From: Murimonas intestini
GTDB lineage: Bacteria > Bacillota > Clostridia > Lachnospirales > Lachnospiraceae
Reading direction: 5' to 3'
DNA: 64,000 nt
Assembly (NCBI RefSeq): GCF_024622195.1
Contig: NZ_JANKBI010000001.1
Span: 496,001 to 560,000, forward strand
Position numbers and translations under genes: made by a program. The stretch's first letter is position 1, and each line of letters opens with the position of its first letter. This document shows, piece by piece, positions 44,957-53,363 of the stretch. The notes under the pieces are model-generated. The model was not told where the DNA came from and ran no database searches. It worked only from the letters and a program-made list of their open reading frames with translations.

Positions 44957-45682
44957 ATGAGAGTTGCCATAATTGATGATATAAGCCGCTGCAGGGAGGA
45001 TATACGAGAATACCTGCTGCGTTATATGAAAGAAAATTATGCCGCTGAGACTGTCTCTATAGAAGATTATACAAGCGGCCAGGCTTTTTTGTCAGACTTC
45101 ATGCCAGATACTTATGACATTATTTTTATTGACCAGTACATGGACGGACTTTCCGGCATCGACACCGCCCTGGAGATACGCAAACTGGATAAACTTGCGG
45201 CGCTTATATTCGTGACTACCAGCCGTGACCATGCTATAGACAGCTTCACAGTACAGGCCTGCGGGTATCTGGTCAAACCTTACGGATATGATAATTTCGC
45301 AAAAACTCTGGAAACTGCCAGACTTGATAAAATATGGGGAGCCCGTTTTATACGCATAGAACAGGAAAAAATCCTTTTGAACGAAATACTCTGGTGCGAC
45401 CAGGACAATCATTATGTCCAGATCCATACTGATAAATGCGGCCTTTACCGGTTCCGCCTTTCCTTTAAATCCCTGACAGGCCTGCTTGCGCCCTATCCTC
45501 AGTTTTTAACCTGCTACAAGGGCTGCATTGTTAACCTGGAACGCGTAGAATGTATCATCAGGTTTGATTTTCTGATGGATAACGGAAACATTGTACCATT
45601 CTCACAGCGGGATAAGAAAAAAATTGAATCACTCTATCATTCTTATATATTCCAGCGTGAAAGGAAGGGTATGCTTTTATGA
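44957..45682 (+). CDS. LytTR-family response regulator (divergent pair)
   Basis: This is a 241-residue protein. The receiver has AIIDDISRC, IIFIDQYMDGLSG (phosphoacceptor Asp), FVTTSRDHA and LVKPYG. The LytTR domain covers the C-terminal 100 residues (ILWCDQDNHYVQIH, FLTCYKGCIVNLERV). AGAGGGGAG precedes the ATG. The stop overlaps the kinase start in ATGA. It is a paralog of the regulator at 43545, transcribed in the opposite direction. Confidence 0.92.
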   Translation: MRVAIIDDISRCREDIREYLLRYMKENYAAETVSIEDYTSGQAFLSDFMPDTYDIIFIDQYMDGLSGIDTALEIRKLDKLAALIFVTTSRDHAIDSFTVQACGYLVKPYGYDNFAKTLETARLDKIWGARFIRIEQEKILLNEILWCDQDNHYVQIHTDKCGLYRFRLSFKSLTGLLAPYPQFLTCYKGCIVNLERVECIIRFDFLMDNGNIVPFSQRDKKKIESLYHSYIFQRERKGMLL

Positions 45683-47025
45683 TGAAAATACTTGATACAA
45701 TGATGGTGCTTCTCTTTCCTTTCCTGGATACCATTCCTTTTACACTGCCCAGATACTGGATGTTCCGTGACAGGCTGCGGATGCCCTTCCGTTACATCAT
45801 TCTTCTTCAGCTTCTTTTGTCTGCTGCAAACAGCATGGTTTTTTATTATATCAACCTGAAGGGTAATGAGTATGCGGAACAGTGGACAACGGTCACACGC
45901 TACAGCTTTATGCTTGTTTTTCTGGCTCTTGCCTTTTTGCTGATCAGAGAAAGTTTCCCGAAACTGATGTTTACCTATCTGCTGTTTCTGGCCTGGCTGT
46001 TTTTTGTACTCGGCAATGCAAACTATATTGAGAGCCGGTTTTTTATTGATTTCTCCGTCCGGCATCCATATCTTATTTACAATATCGCCCGCATACTGAT
46101 ATATCTTGTCACCTGTCCTTTTATGTTCCATTTTTTCAGTCATACAATATCGGATGCGCTGAAAATCGATGACGAAAAAATATGGCAGAATTTCTGGAAG
46201 ATCCCTCTGTTTTCCACCCTGTTTGGTATGCTGTACTGTACAGTAACAGATGTATATGCCTATGCTTCATGGCAGTTTCTCTTCTCCCGCTATCTCATGC
46301 TGTTTGGCGTCTGTTATGTATCCTATGTGGTTTTAAACACACTAAAGATCTCCCGGCACAGCGCACAGCTGGAAGATGCCCTGAAATACGCCGACAGAAA
46401 CCTGGAATCACAAAGGAAACAATGTGACCTCCTAACTTCCCACATGGAAGAGATCAGAAGGGCCCGTCATGACCTCCGCCAACACCTTGCCGTTGTGCAG
46501 TGCTATATAGACAGGAATGACAGGGAAGGGCTTGCTGATTACATAGATATTTACAAGAACGAACTTCCGCCTGACACGCTGGAGCTTTACTGCCGCAACA
46601 ATGTAGTGGACGCAGTGGTCTGCTATTATGCCACGCTGGCGCGGGACGCTAAGATCCAGTTTGAAGCTGCAGTAAATTACCCTGACAATTGTTCCGTTAC
46701 AAGCACGGATATCACAGTACTGCTTGGAAACCTTCTGGAAAATGCCGTAGAAGCCTGCATACGCGGCACAGAAAAACAAAAGTTTATCAAACTCTGCATA
46801 AAACAGCGCAATAAATCAACACTGCTTATTCTGGTAGACAATACCTGCAAAACACCTGTGATCTTTCATGAAGGGATTCCCATGTCATCAAAAAGGGAAG
46901 GATTTGGAATCGGGACAGCTTCTGTTCAGAGTATAGCTGCCCGATATGGGGGAGATGTACAGTTTGAGCAAAAAGAAGGTGTGTTCTGCGCCTCCGTTCT
47001 TCTCAAAATTTCATCAGATATGTAG
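45679..47025 (+). CDS. GHKL sensor histidine kinase (divergent pair)
   Basis: This is a 448-residue protein with about six N-terminal membrane helices, a coiled-coil segment and a GHKL transmitter: RRARHDLRQHL (phospho-His), LLGNLLENAVEAC (N box) and GFGIGTASVQSIAARYGG (G box). It is translationally coupled to its LytTR regulator through a 4-nt overlap. Length and layout match the kinase at 42231, so the two systems are likely duplicates. A GC-rich hairpin at 47051-47085 follows the stop. Confidence 0.9.
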   Translation: MMKILDTMMVLLFPFLDTIPFTLPRYWMFRDRLRMPFRYIILLQLLLSAANSMVFYYINLKGNEYAEQWTTVTRYSFMLVFLALAFLLIRESFPKLMFTYLLFLAWLFFVLGNANYIESRFFIDFSVRHPYLIYNIARILIYLVTCPFMFHFFSHTISDALKIDDEKIWQNFWKIPLFSTLFGMLYCTVTDVYAYASWQFLFSRYLMLFGVCYVSYVVLNTLKISRHSAQLEDALKYADRNLESQRKQCDLLTSHMEEIRRARHDLRQHLAVVQCYIDRNDREGLADYIDIYKNELPPDTLELYCRNNVVDAVVCYYATLARDAKIQFEAAVNYPDNCSVTSTDITVLLGNLLENAVEACIRGTEKQKFIKLCIKQRNKSTLLILVDNTCKTPVIFHEGIPMSSKREGFGIGTASVQSIAARYGGDVQFEQKEGVFCASVLLKISSDM

Positions 47026-47050
47026 AAATTCCGGTACAAAAAGACTAGCC

Positions 47051-47085
47051 CCCGCAAAAGCCACGTATCAGCGTGCTTCTGCGGG
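47051..47085 (+). terminator. Hairpin after the plus-strand two-component operon
   Basis: CCCGCA-AAAGC-CACG pairs with CGTG-CTTC-TGCGGG around a short loop, 26 nt after the kinase stop. There is no T tract, so it is only a possible terminator or mRNA-stabilising stem. Confidence 0.45.
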
Positions 47086-47107
47086 AGCTCTCACCGGCAG
47101 CAAACCA

Positions 47108-47260
47108 TTATTCTCCATACTCCTTTTCGCACCATCCTGCAATCTCGGCAATCAGTTCAAGCCGCAGAGGTTCATGGTAGAACAACCTTATAGTACCTTT
47201 ACCTGTTTTGTACGCTTTCAGCTTGTCTGAAAACACCTCTGCCGCCGCAGGACCGGGATT
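47108..47260 (-). pseudogene. C-terminal fragment of a DUF1801-like protein
   Basis: The minus-strand reading KLKAYKTGKGTIRLFYHE followed by LELIAEIAGWCEKEYGE matches the C-terminus of DUF1801/YdhG-like proteins. The upstream two thirds of the gene are absent; the frame begins inside an unrelated oxidoreductase fragment. It ends at the stop at 47108. Confidence 0.6.
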
Positions 47261-47279
47261 ACAGAGACGTCCGCAAGAA

Positions 47280-47419
47280 TTATACTTTGTAAATGGACTT
47301 ACCAAACTCATAAGCCTTTATTAAATGCTCTGTTTTGTCTATCTGCGGTTTTCCGTTTGTATCTCCGCAGCCGCCAGCTAACACCACACCTTTATCATAG
47401 AAACCAATATAGTTTATAA
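47280..47419 (-). pseudogene. C-terminal fragment of an NAD(P)H-dependent oxidoreductase/flavodoxin-like protein
   Basis: One minus-strand frame reads IGFYDKGVVLAGGCGDT then KTEHLIKAYEFGKSIYKV before a stop at 47280. This resembles the end of flavodoxin-fold NAD(P)H oxidoreductases. The N-terminal part is missing, its place taken by the acylase-like gene. Identification is by eye from a short segment. Confidence 0.45.
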
Positions 47420-48127
47420 CTATCTCTTTTGCTGCTCTGCCAGTAGCTTCTTTTTCTGTATTTTACTCCATTCTCTGTTCTCACACCAATATACCATGTT
47501 ATCTGCAGCATCAAATACAATTGATACCACAGTGGGACATATTGTTTGTGCAGTCTGCCTTAGAATCTCAAAACAATCCGAGACATCAAAGTCTTCATTT
47601 TTATTTTCAAGCATCTCTACCGCCTTATTATACCTGTCCCATCCCATCCAGGGGTGCTGCTCATTTCTTCCCTTAAACGGGGAGAAATTTGTTAAGACCG
47701 AGTATTTCGGCTTTGGTAAATAACGTACTCCTTGCCCCGGAATTATTTGTAAAACGTTTCCAGCACTATCTGAAAGTTGGGATTGGAAAGTGACACCAGG
47801 AACACTGCAAACAGATCCATGCTCAGCAATATCTTTGATCTCACCTAATGTTTTTTTACTAAGAAGTAAATCAATATCCAGCATAATGATATTTTGACAA
47901 TCTGTATTAGCAGGATTACTTCTTTCATCGAATGGCCAACATGTTGGCATAGCTACGAAATCCCCTCTGGCATTAGCGCCAAACAGCGGTAACCATCCTT
48001 CTTTTTTATCGTATATAGCAATATAAACTTTATCGTTTTCAGCTACAACCTTATATTCCATATCCAAAATATCAAGATTAAAACCAATAATAGTTTTATT
48101 ACCATTTGAAACTATACTTGTACACAT
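47420..48127 (-). CDS. Linear amide C-N hydrolase (choloylglycine/penicillin acylase-like Ntn hydrolase)
   Basis: This is a 235-residue protein. It starts Met-Cys, the Cys2 being the N-terminal nucleophile exposed when Met is removed. MCTSIVSNGNKTIIGFNLD and the C-terminal VVSIVFDAADNMVYWCE fit the conjugated bile acid hydrolase/penicillin V acylase superfamily. It is shorter than typical bile salt hydrolases (about 320), so substrate specificity should not be assumed. It is cytosolic, with AAAGGAG before the ATG. It stands alone in the accessory region between gene fragments. Confidence 0.82.
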   Translation of the reverse strand: MCTSIVSNGNKTIIGFNLDILDMEYKVVAENDKVYIAIYDKKEGWLPLFGANARGDFVAMPTCWPFDERSNPANTDCQNIIMLDIDLLLSKKTLGEIKDIAEHGSVCSVPGVTFQSQLSDSAGNVLQIIPGQGVRYLPKPKYSVLTNFSPFKGRNEQHPWMGWDRYNKAVEMLENKNEDFDVSDCFEILRQTAQTICPTVVSIVFDAADNMVYWCENREWSKIQKKKLLAEQQKR

Positions 48128-48220
48128 ATTTGTTCTCCTTTTGTTGTTATTTTTTTAACCACGCCATTTTAAACTGCTCTCTGAATTTAAATATTACAAA
48201 CAAACTGAATTATTTTATAT

Positions 48221-48712
48221 TTACATAAATACCAATTGAACAACGCCCGCCGATAAAAGAGCAATCACAATACCTAACACAATTCCCTTTATGCCTCCTT
48301 TAACATGGAATAAATAGTTCTTATATTCCTTGTCCATATCCTCGGTTCCTGCTATTCTTAATTTTTTACTATGGCAAAACACACCAATATCAAGCACAAT
48401 TACATCAAATAAATTAACGGATAAAAATAAAATAAACACATGTATAAATGCTGTTTTAAAGCTTTTAGCTCCAGAATAATAGGCAACTGCCGCTAAAAGA
48501 GGAATGAATATAAATACAGCAATAAGTTTTTTTAATATATGCCCTTTTTCAGTTCTTTTAATAGAATTCTTATATTGGGGCAAAGATCCTACTCTTTTTC
48601 TAATTTCCGGAGGGTATGACATAACATACTTAACGGGGTCTTTATACTGTGTTGGTAGTATTATTACTGCAAAAATAATACAGGCAATCGCACATTCTAT
48701 TGGTAAAAGCAT
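48221..48712 (-). CDS. Membrane protein of unknown function
   Basis: This is a 163-residue protein with four hydrophobic segments (about 4-20, 62-80, 90-110 and 135-158) joined by basic loops. I do not recognise a characterised family. An AAAGGAG lies 7 nt before the ATG. It is single, with about 90 nt to the acylase-like gene. Confidence 0.7.
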   Translation of the reverse strand: MLLPIECAIACIIFAVIILPTQYKDPVKYVMSYPPEIRKRVGSLPQYKNSIKRTEKGHILKKLIAVFIFIPLLAAVAYYSGAKSFKTAFIHVFILFLSVNLFDVIVLDIGVFCHSKKLRIAGTEDMDKEYKNYLFHVKGGIKGIVLGIVIALLSAGVVQLVFM

Positions 48713-48753
48713 ACTCTTTCTCCTTTACATCGTCTAATTAATAAAACAGAACA

Positions 48754-48998
48754 TTACCGTTTTCTAATAATCCAATCAATATCTTGAGTTTTCTTTCGGC
48801 ATAGCAGCCACAGGGCATATCCTTTAGAATACCAACAGGAATTATCTAAATCAAATACTGATTTTAAGGATACTGCTTTTACTTCGCCTGTTTCAGAGCT
48901 GTTGAAAACCTGTCGATAACGTAAGAGTACATTCCCTGTAACAGTTCCTCAATATTCCCAAAATGATATAGTTTCTTTTCGCTTGTAACTGTACTCAT
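48754..48998 (-). pseudogene. Frameshifted small ORF of unknown family
   Basis: A minus-strand ORF begins at ATG 48998 (MSTVTSEKKLYHFGNIEELL) and stops at 48879. A different frame over the overlapping end continues as LKSVFDLDNSCWYSKGYALW to a stop at 48754. The two pieces look like one small gene of about 80 residues broken by a frameshift. It fills most of the gap 48713-49185; the rest shows nothing definite. I do not recognise the family. Confidence 0.4.
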
Positions 48999-49185
48999 AT
49001 TTTCCCGCCAAATTAACAAGCGTTAATATGAATTGTACTCTATATCTTAACACTTATCAACATAGGTATTTACTTTTAACAAGAAGATTTAGCAATTTCT
49101 GAATTTTCCCCTGCAAAATCAGAAATAGCGATTATATTATGACAGCGATCAATTTGCAGAAATTATTCTTATCTTATCAATATAT

Positions 49186-49989
49186 TTAGGCTGTTATATC
49201 TTTCTTTGAATAGAAAAAATAGGTTAGTCCAACAGACAACGTGATAATAATGATTGTGATGATTAAATACAATGGATTTAAAGCTGAATTTATAACCATA
49301 TCTTCTGCACCATAATAGCTAAAAGGTGAGAGATATTTAAGATAGGACATTTTTTCTTCAACAGAAGCTAAAATACTAAAAAAATAGGTGATGAAGATTA
49401 CTCCAAAAGAAACAGATATAATTGTTTTGGTCTTTGTTATGAATACGGACAGCAAGTATCCAACCGAAGCAAATATCATATGAATAAAAAATCCACCAAC
49501 TGACACTAGAAGAAATGGTTCTAAATCAAAACTATCCATTTTAAAAACTTGCATAAAAAGAAAGTTTGATATTGAGAATAGTAAATTGAAAAGTAATACA
49601 TACATTGTGACGCATAAATACTTTGCCCCTACAATCTCATTGCGTGTTATAGGTTTAGAAATCAAAAATTCTATTGAGCGGTCAGCTTCTTCTTTTGAAA
49701 GGATACATGCCGATAACATAACGGAATAAATGCTTCCAAAAAGCATAAATAGGATGTAGGAACGGCTTGCATAATAGTGCAGAATATTTGTCATATCGAA
49801 TTTATCTAAGCTCATAGCTTTAATAAACGCTTCGGGATATTGGGAGAGCATAGCTTCTGTATTTGTCGCTGTTTCAGCAACACTTTCAAAAGCAACGAAC
49901 ATAAATGCGTTTACCGCAACCAGTATAACAAGCCAGAGACAAAAGGATTTCGAGTTCCTTTTCACTTCTCTAAAGAATAAGTTTTTCAT
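49186..49989 (-). CDS. ABC transporter permease, ABC-2 type
   Basis: This is a 267-residue protein with six hydrophobic segments and the LISKPITRNEIVGAKYL motif common in ABC-2/CcmB-like permeases. It overlaps the ATPase stop by 4 nt (ATGA). With the adjacent ATPase it forms an exporter probably regulated by the TetR at 50887. Substrate unknown; drug or bacteriocin export is plausible for such TetR-ATPase-permease cassettes. Confidence 0.88.
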   Translation of the reverse strand: MKNLFFREVKRNSKSFCLWLVILVAVNAFMFVAFESVAETATNTEAMLSQYPEAFIKAMSLDKFDMTNILHYYASRSYILFMLFGSIYSVMLSACILSKEEADRSIEFLISKPITRNEIVGAKYLCVTMYVLLFNLLFSISNFLFMQVFKMDSFDLEPFLLVSVGGFFIHMIFASVGYLLSVFITKTKTIISVSFGVIFITYFFSILASVEEKMSYLKYLSPFSYYGAEDMVINSALNPLYLIITIIIITLSVGLTYFFYSKKDITA

Positions 49990-50882
49990 TTATCCTCACT
50001 CCCTTCAACATAATAATGCAAAAAGACATCTTCTAAGGACGGTTCAGTTATAGATACATTTTCTAGGTTGTTATCTTTTTCTAAAGCTGATAATAAATCG
50101 TGGATATTTCCAGCGTGAAGAAATGATATAGTGTTTTCGTTTTCACATAATATTTTGACTGCCATATTTTCATATGATGTATGAGTGTTAGTTTTCTTAA
50201 AAGAAATTTCCACTTGTCTGAACTGATTTTTCCTTAATGATTCTATTTGTTCAATCGTTAATATTTTCCCCTCCTTAATTATTGCCACACGGTCACAGAC
50301 TTTTTGAACTTCATTCAAGACATGTGATGAAAACAGTATCGTAATTCCTCTTTTCTTTTCTTCTTTGAGGATTTCAAAAAATTCGTTTTGTATCAACGGG
50401 TCAAGTCCGCTTGTGGGTTCGTCAAAAATCAATACTTTAGGACAATGGAGTAAGGCTTGAATTATAGCGACCTTTTTTTTATTCCCGTAAGACAGGGCAT
50501 TTATTTTCTTTGTAATATCCAGACCTAACCGTTTAGACAATACCAGGGATCTATCTGAACAATCTTTTTTGTAAAACCTGCTGGAATAATCAAATAAATC
50601 AATAACTTTCATATCATCATAATAGTTTACTTCTGATGGAACATAGCCAAGTATCTTTTTAATGTTTTTACTATCCTTGAAACAATCCATATTTTCAATA
50701 GTAGCATGTCCATTATCTGGATATATCAGCGAAAGCAATAAACGTATAGTTGTGCTTTTCCCAGCTCCGTTTGGCCCGATAAATCCAAAAATTTCTCCCT
50801 TTTCTATGGAAAAGGTAACATCCTCGATACCCCTTGATTTCCCATAAGATTTAGTCAAGTTTTTAATGTCTATGACATTCAT
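49986..50882 (-). CDS. ABC transporter ATP-binding protein
   Basis: This is a 298-residue protein starting at ATG 50882 (AAGGAGG upstream). Walker A is GPNGAGKST, the Q-loop region is SEVNYYDD, the signature motif is LSYGNKKKVA and Walker B is KVLIFDEPTSGLDP, followed by the switch His in SSHVLNEV. The C-terminal extension is typical of DrrA/CcmA-type exporters. It starts 4 nt after the TetR gene stop and is coupled to the permease. Confidence 0.95.
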   Translation of the reverse strand: MNVIDIKNLTKSYGKSRGIEDVTFSIEKGEIFGFIGPNGAGKSTTIRLLLSLIYPDNGHATIENMDCFKDSKNIKKILGYVPSEVNYYDDMKVIDLFDYSSRFYKKDCSDRSLVLSKRLGLDITKKINALSYGNKKKVAIIQALLHCPKVLIFDEPTSGLDPLIQNEFFEILKEEKKRGITILFSSHVLNEVQKVCDRVAIIKEGKILTIEQIESLRKNQFRQVEISFKKTNTHTSYENMAVKILCENENTISFLHAGNIHDLLSALEKDNNLENVSITEPSLEDVFLHYYVEGSEDK

Positions 50883-50886
50883 TATC

Positions 50887-51468
50887 TCATTCCTCCTTAA
50901 TGTTTGAGTTTGAGGCGCCCTGTACCATTTCAACAACTGTCTTTTTTATCAAAGCAGAAATTTCATCATCACTAATTTGTAAATCATTAAAAGCAATTAA
51001 AGAGCCAATTCCATGCAGTAATGCAAATGTCCGCAATAATATATCATTGCACTGTGCTTCATTCAGAGAATAATCAGATTGCATTTTTTTAATCATTTCT
51101 CTATTGCTATCATAATTCAACATCATTTCAATAACGGAATTATGTTCAAAGCCAGAGGAAAAATAGATTAGCTTATACAAGTTCTTTTCGTTTCTTATAA
51201 GATTTAAGTACCAGCGGGTAGTTAAGCTAAGAAAGTCTCTTTTCTCTTTGTTTTTCAAAATCTCATAAACACATTTCTCACAGACATAATCAAAAACTGC
51301 TTTTCTTAATTCCTCCATTGTAGGAAACTGACTGAATACGGGTTGTGTAGAGCAGGATAATTCTTTTGCCACATTGCGAGAGTTGACACTTTCAATGCCA
51401 TTTCTTTTTGCTAATTCAAAACCAGATTCTAAAATCATATCTCTTGTTATCTTTTGTCTGGGAGCCAT
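50887..51468 (-). CDS. TetR/AcrR-family repressor of ABC exporter operon
   Basis: This is a 193-residue protein. The N-terminal helix-turn-helix reads KITRDMILESGFELAKRNG then SRNVAKELSCSTQPVFSQF. The C-terminal ligand-binding part (RSLI-type helices, LLRTFALLHGIGSLIAF) is divergent. It is the first gene of a three-gene operon. Its promoter carries repeated ACCGATAT boxes over the -10 region, so autoregulation is likely. Confidence 0.9.
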   Translation of the reverse strand: MAPRQKITRDMILESGFELAKRNGIESVNSRNVAKELSCSTQPVFSQFPTMEELRKAVFDYVCEKCVYEILKNKEKRDFLSLTTRWYLNLIRNEKNLYKLIYFSSGFEHNSVIEMMLNYDSNREMIKKMQSDYSLNEAQCNDILLRTFALLHGIGSLIAFNDLQISDDEISALIKKTVVEMVQGASNSNIKEE

Positions 51469-51498
51469 TGTACCACCTCTTTCATTAATTAAATACCA

Positions 51499-51547
51499 AC
51501 CGATATATATCTACCGATATTTTAATATAGATTCATCACTTTGTCAA
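51499..51547 (-). promoter_or_regulatory. TetR-ABC operon promoter with ACCGATAT operator repeats
   Basis: On the minus strand a perfect TTGACA (51542-51547) and TAAAAT (51519-51524) are spaced by 17 nt. Two copies of ACCGATAT (51499-51506 and 51513-51520 on the plus strand) with a 14-nt period overlap the -10 and the start site, the expected place for a repressor. Confidence 0.75.
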
Positions 51548-51576
51548 TGTACACAGCACCTGCTGCAATATAATAT

Positions 51577-51630
51577 AAAAACCGCAGCCAGTATTTCACA
51601 TCAGAAATGTGAAATACGGTTACGGTTTTT
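51577..51630. terminator. Bidirectional terminator hairpin
   Basis: AAAAACCG at 51577 pairs with CGGTTTTT at 51630, and a perfect 11-bp inner stem (GTATTTCACAT with ATGTGAAATAC, loop CAGAA, 51591-51617) completes a long hairpin. Runs of A and T on the two sides make it usable in both directions. It separates the TetR-ABC operon from the small membrane protein operon. Confidence 0.75.
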
Positions 51631-51697
51631 CTTCATCGAATTTAAAGCCGACACCCTAGCCAGTCATTGTTATAGCACTTCTACGCTCAGCTATAGA

Positions 51698-51988
51698 TCA
51701 TTTTCTTTTGAATATAATTAGTTCAGCTATATTTGCTGCTATTATTAAAATACCACTTACTAAGCAAATATTAGCTACTAAGTTCTGTCCATTTTTTAAA
51801 AGCGGAATAGCACTTACCATAAGGACGACACCTAGTAAAAATGTAAATGTCTTTGCTATAAAACGGACAGGTCTGTGTCTCCATGCTTTGTTAATAGATT
51901 TATCAAATTTGTCTGCCACATTCTCTACACCTTTTTCAATAGAATCGCCTGCATTTTCCATTATTTGTTCAAATCTATCTTCTGTCAT
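51698..51988 (-). CDS. Small two-helix membrane protein (paralog A)
   Basis: This is a 96-residue protein. An amphipathic N-terminus (EDRFEQIMENAGDSIEKGVE) leads to a conserved WRHRPVRF motif and two membrane helices ending in FKRK. It is paralogous to the protein at 52137 (WKFRPVRF, FRRK). Function unknown. Its ATG overlaps the stop of a 42-residue ORF (ATGA). Confidence 0.78.
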   Translation of the reverse strand: MTEDRFEQIMENAGDSIEKGVENVADKFDKSINKAWRHRPVRFIAKTFTFLLGVVLMVSAIPLLKNGQNLVANICLVSGILIIAANIAELIIFKRK

Positions 51989-52113
51989 AGATCATCCTCC
52001 CTCTGACTGTAAGACTTATCATGAATACTGCTGTCTGATAATACTTCAATAACAGCTATCGCTGAAATAATAGCAATAGTTGTAAACTTAAACCAAAAAA
52101 TCATTTTTTTCAT
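51985..52113 (-). CDS. Small membrane protein, 42 residues
   Basis: The minus strand encodes a 42-residue protein beginning MKKMIFWFKFTTIAII, with one membrane helix and an acidic C-terminus ending QREDDL. An AGGAGA lies 8 nt or so before the ATG, and the stop overlaps the next ATG in ATGA, which strongly suggests it is translated. It lies between two paralogous small membrane proteins in a TetR-led operon. I recognise no family. Confidence 0.65.
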   Translation of the reverse strand: MKKMIFWFKFTTIAIISAIAVIEVLSDSSIHDKSYSQREDDL

Positions 52114-52136
52114 TGATATTATCTCCTGTCTATTAA

Positions 52137-52427
52137 TTACTTTCTTCTGAATACAGCTAATTCAACAATGCGTATGATGATCACTAAACTACCGCCAATT
52201 AAACAAGCTTTAGCCGTTTTATGATATCCTTTTTCATCAAGTGGTACAGAACTTGCAATAAGTCCAGCTCCGGTTAAAAAGGTTAAGGTATTTCCTGCAA
52301 ACCGAACAGGGCGAAATTTCCACGCAAGGTTTACGGATTTATCAATCACTTTTGCCGCACCCTCCACCGTTTTCTCAATGGCATCACCAAAATGTTCCAT
52401 AGAAGCTTCAAACCTTTCTTCTTTCAT
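52137..52427 (-). CDS. Small two-helix membrane protein (paralog B)
   Basis: This is a 96-residue protein starting at ATG 52427 (AGGAGG 7 nt upstream). It has the same layout as the protein at 51698: amphipathic N-terminus, WKFRPVRF, two membrane helices and a basic end. It is the second gene after the TetR regulator at 52495, 67 nt downstream. Confidence 0.78.
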   Translation of the reverse strand: MKEERFEASMEHFGDAIEKTVEGAAKVIDKSVNLAWKFRPVRFAGNTLTFLTGAGLIASSVPLDEKGYHKTAKACLIGGSLVIIIRIVELAVFRRK

Positions 52428-52494
52428 GTCTTTTCCTCCTCTTTTATACATGTTGTCTGTATGTATTTAGGCAAATAAAATTGCTTACGCAATT

Positions 52495-53142
52495 TTATTC
52501 AGTTACCATTTTTTCCAATACATTTTTTACATAGTCTAATATTTCCTCATCAATAATGGGTACACCTAAATTCTCAAGTAAATCTTTCGTGAAATATAAT
52601 CTTTCTAAAAGCTCGGACTTTGAACAAGGAAATATTGCTGGTTGTAACCATATACTTGTGAGTAATGTAAATAAACTTGATAATGCTTTTGGATATTTCA
52701 TGGCACTGATAGAGCCATCTGCAATCGCTTCTTGAAAAAGTTTTTCAAAAAATGGATAAACAATATATTGGTTACTTTCTATGTACTCTGCTAAGATTCT
52801 AGGGTTCTTCAGCAATGAGATAGACATGATACCGACCTTCTGCTGCTTCTCGTTTTGGAATGACAATTTAATAGCCTTTTTAATTTTTTCCAAACCATTC
52901 AAATCTTTTTCCGAGTTTACCTTTTCAAATGGATTGTCGTCCCAAAATAACTTGATCCCTAAAGCATCTAAAACCTCCTCCTTGGACTTGAAATGATGAT
53001 AGAAAGCTCCACGGGTTAGTCCTTCCAAATTATCAACAATGTCCAATACGGTAGTTTCTTCATAACCTTTTTCAAGGAATAGTTTTAAAGATACATCCAG
53101 TATCTTTTGCACGGTTTCTTCCGGATATTTATTGCGTGGCAT
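52495..53142 (-). CDS. TetR/AcrR-family regulator
   Basis: This is a 215-residue protein with a classical TetR N-terminus: ILDVSLKLFLEKGYEETTV and TRGAFYHHFKSKEEVLDAL. The C-terminal part is helical. AAGGAGG precedes the ATG. It heads an operon with three small membrane proteins. Its promoter contains a perfect palindrome in the spacer (53191-53207), typical for autorepression. Confidence 0.93.
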   Translation of the reverse strand: MPRNKYPEETVQKILDVSLKLFLEKGYEETTVLDIVDNLEGLTRGAFYHHFKSKEEVLDALGIKLFWDDNPFEKVNSEKDLNGLEKIKKAIKLSFQNEKQQKVGIMSISLLKNPRILAEYIESNQYIVYPFFEKLFQEAIADGSISAMKYPKALSSLFTLLTSIWLQPAIFPCSKSELLERLYFTKDLLENLGVPIIDEEILDYVKNVLEKMVTE

Positions 53143-53161
53143 TTTATACCTCCTTTTTAAT

Positions 53162-53213
53162 ACATACAGTATGTTTGTATTCTCAATATAACATACACAG
53201 TGTATGTTGTCAA
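53162..53213 (-). promoter_or_regulatory. TetR promoter with two palindromic operators
   Basis: On the minus strand TTGACA (53208-53213) and TATATT (53185-53190) have a 17-nt spacer that consists exactly of the palindrome ACATACAC-A-GTGTATGT (53191-53207 on plus). A shorter palindrome ACATAC-A-GTATGT lies at 53162-53174, between the -10 and the start codon. Confidence 0.8.
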
Positions 53214-53363
53214 CTAATTATTATCCATTGTCAATCATTTATTATTGAAAGAGCGTGCCAATCTAAAATTAGAAATGCACGCTCAATAATTTATCCTATA
53301 ATCCTCCTGTTGCTGTCTTTATGGAGCTCCAATACAAACTTTGAAATCTGTGCCGCTTAATTC

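Noticed and set aside
47420..48127. Naming the Ntn hydrolase a bile salt hydrolase
   Set aside because: It is about 80 residues shorter than characterised bile salt hydrolases and substrate-binding residues cannot be confirmed.
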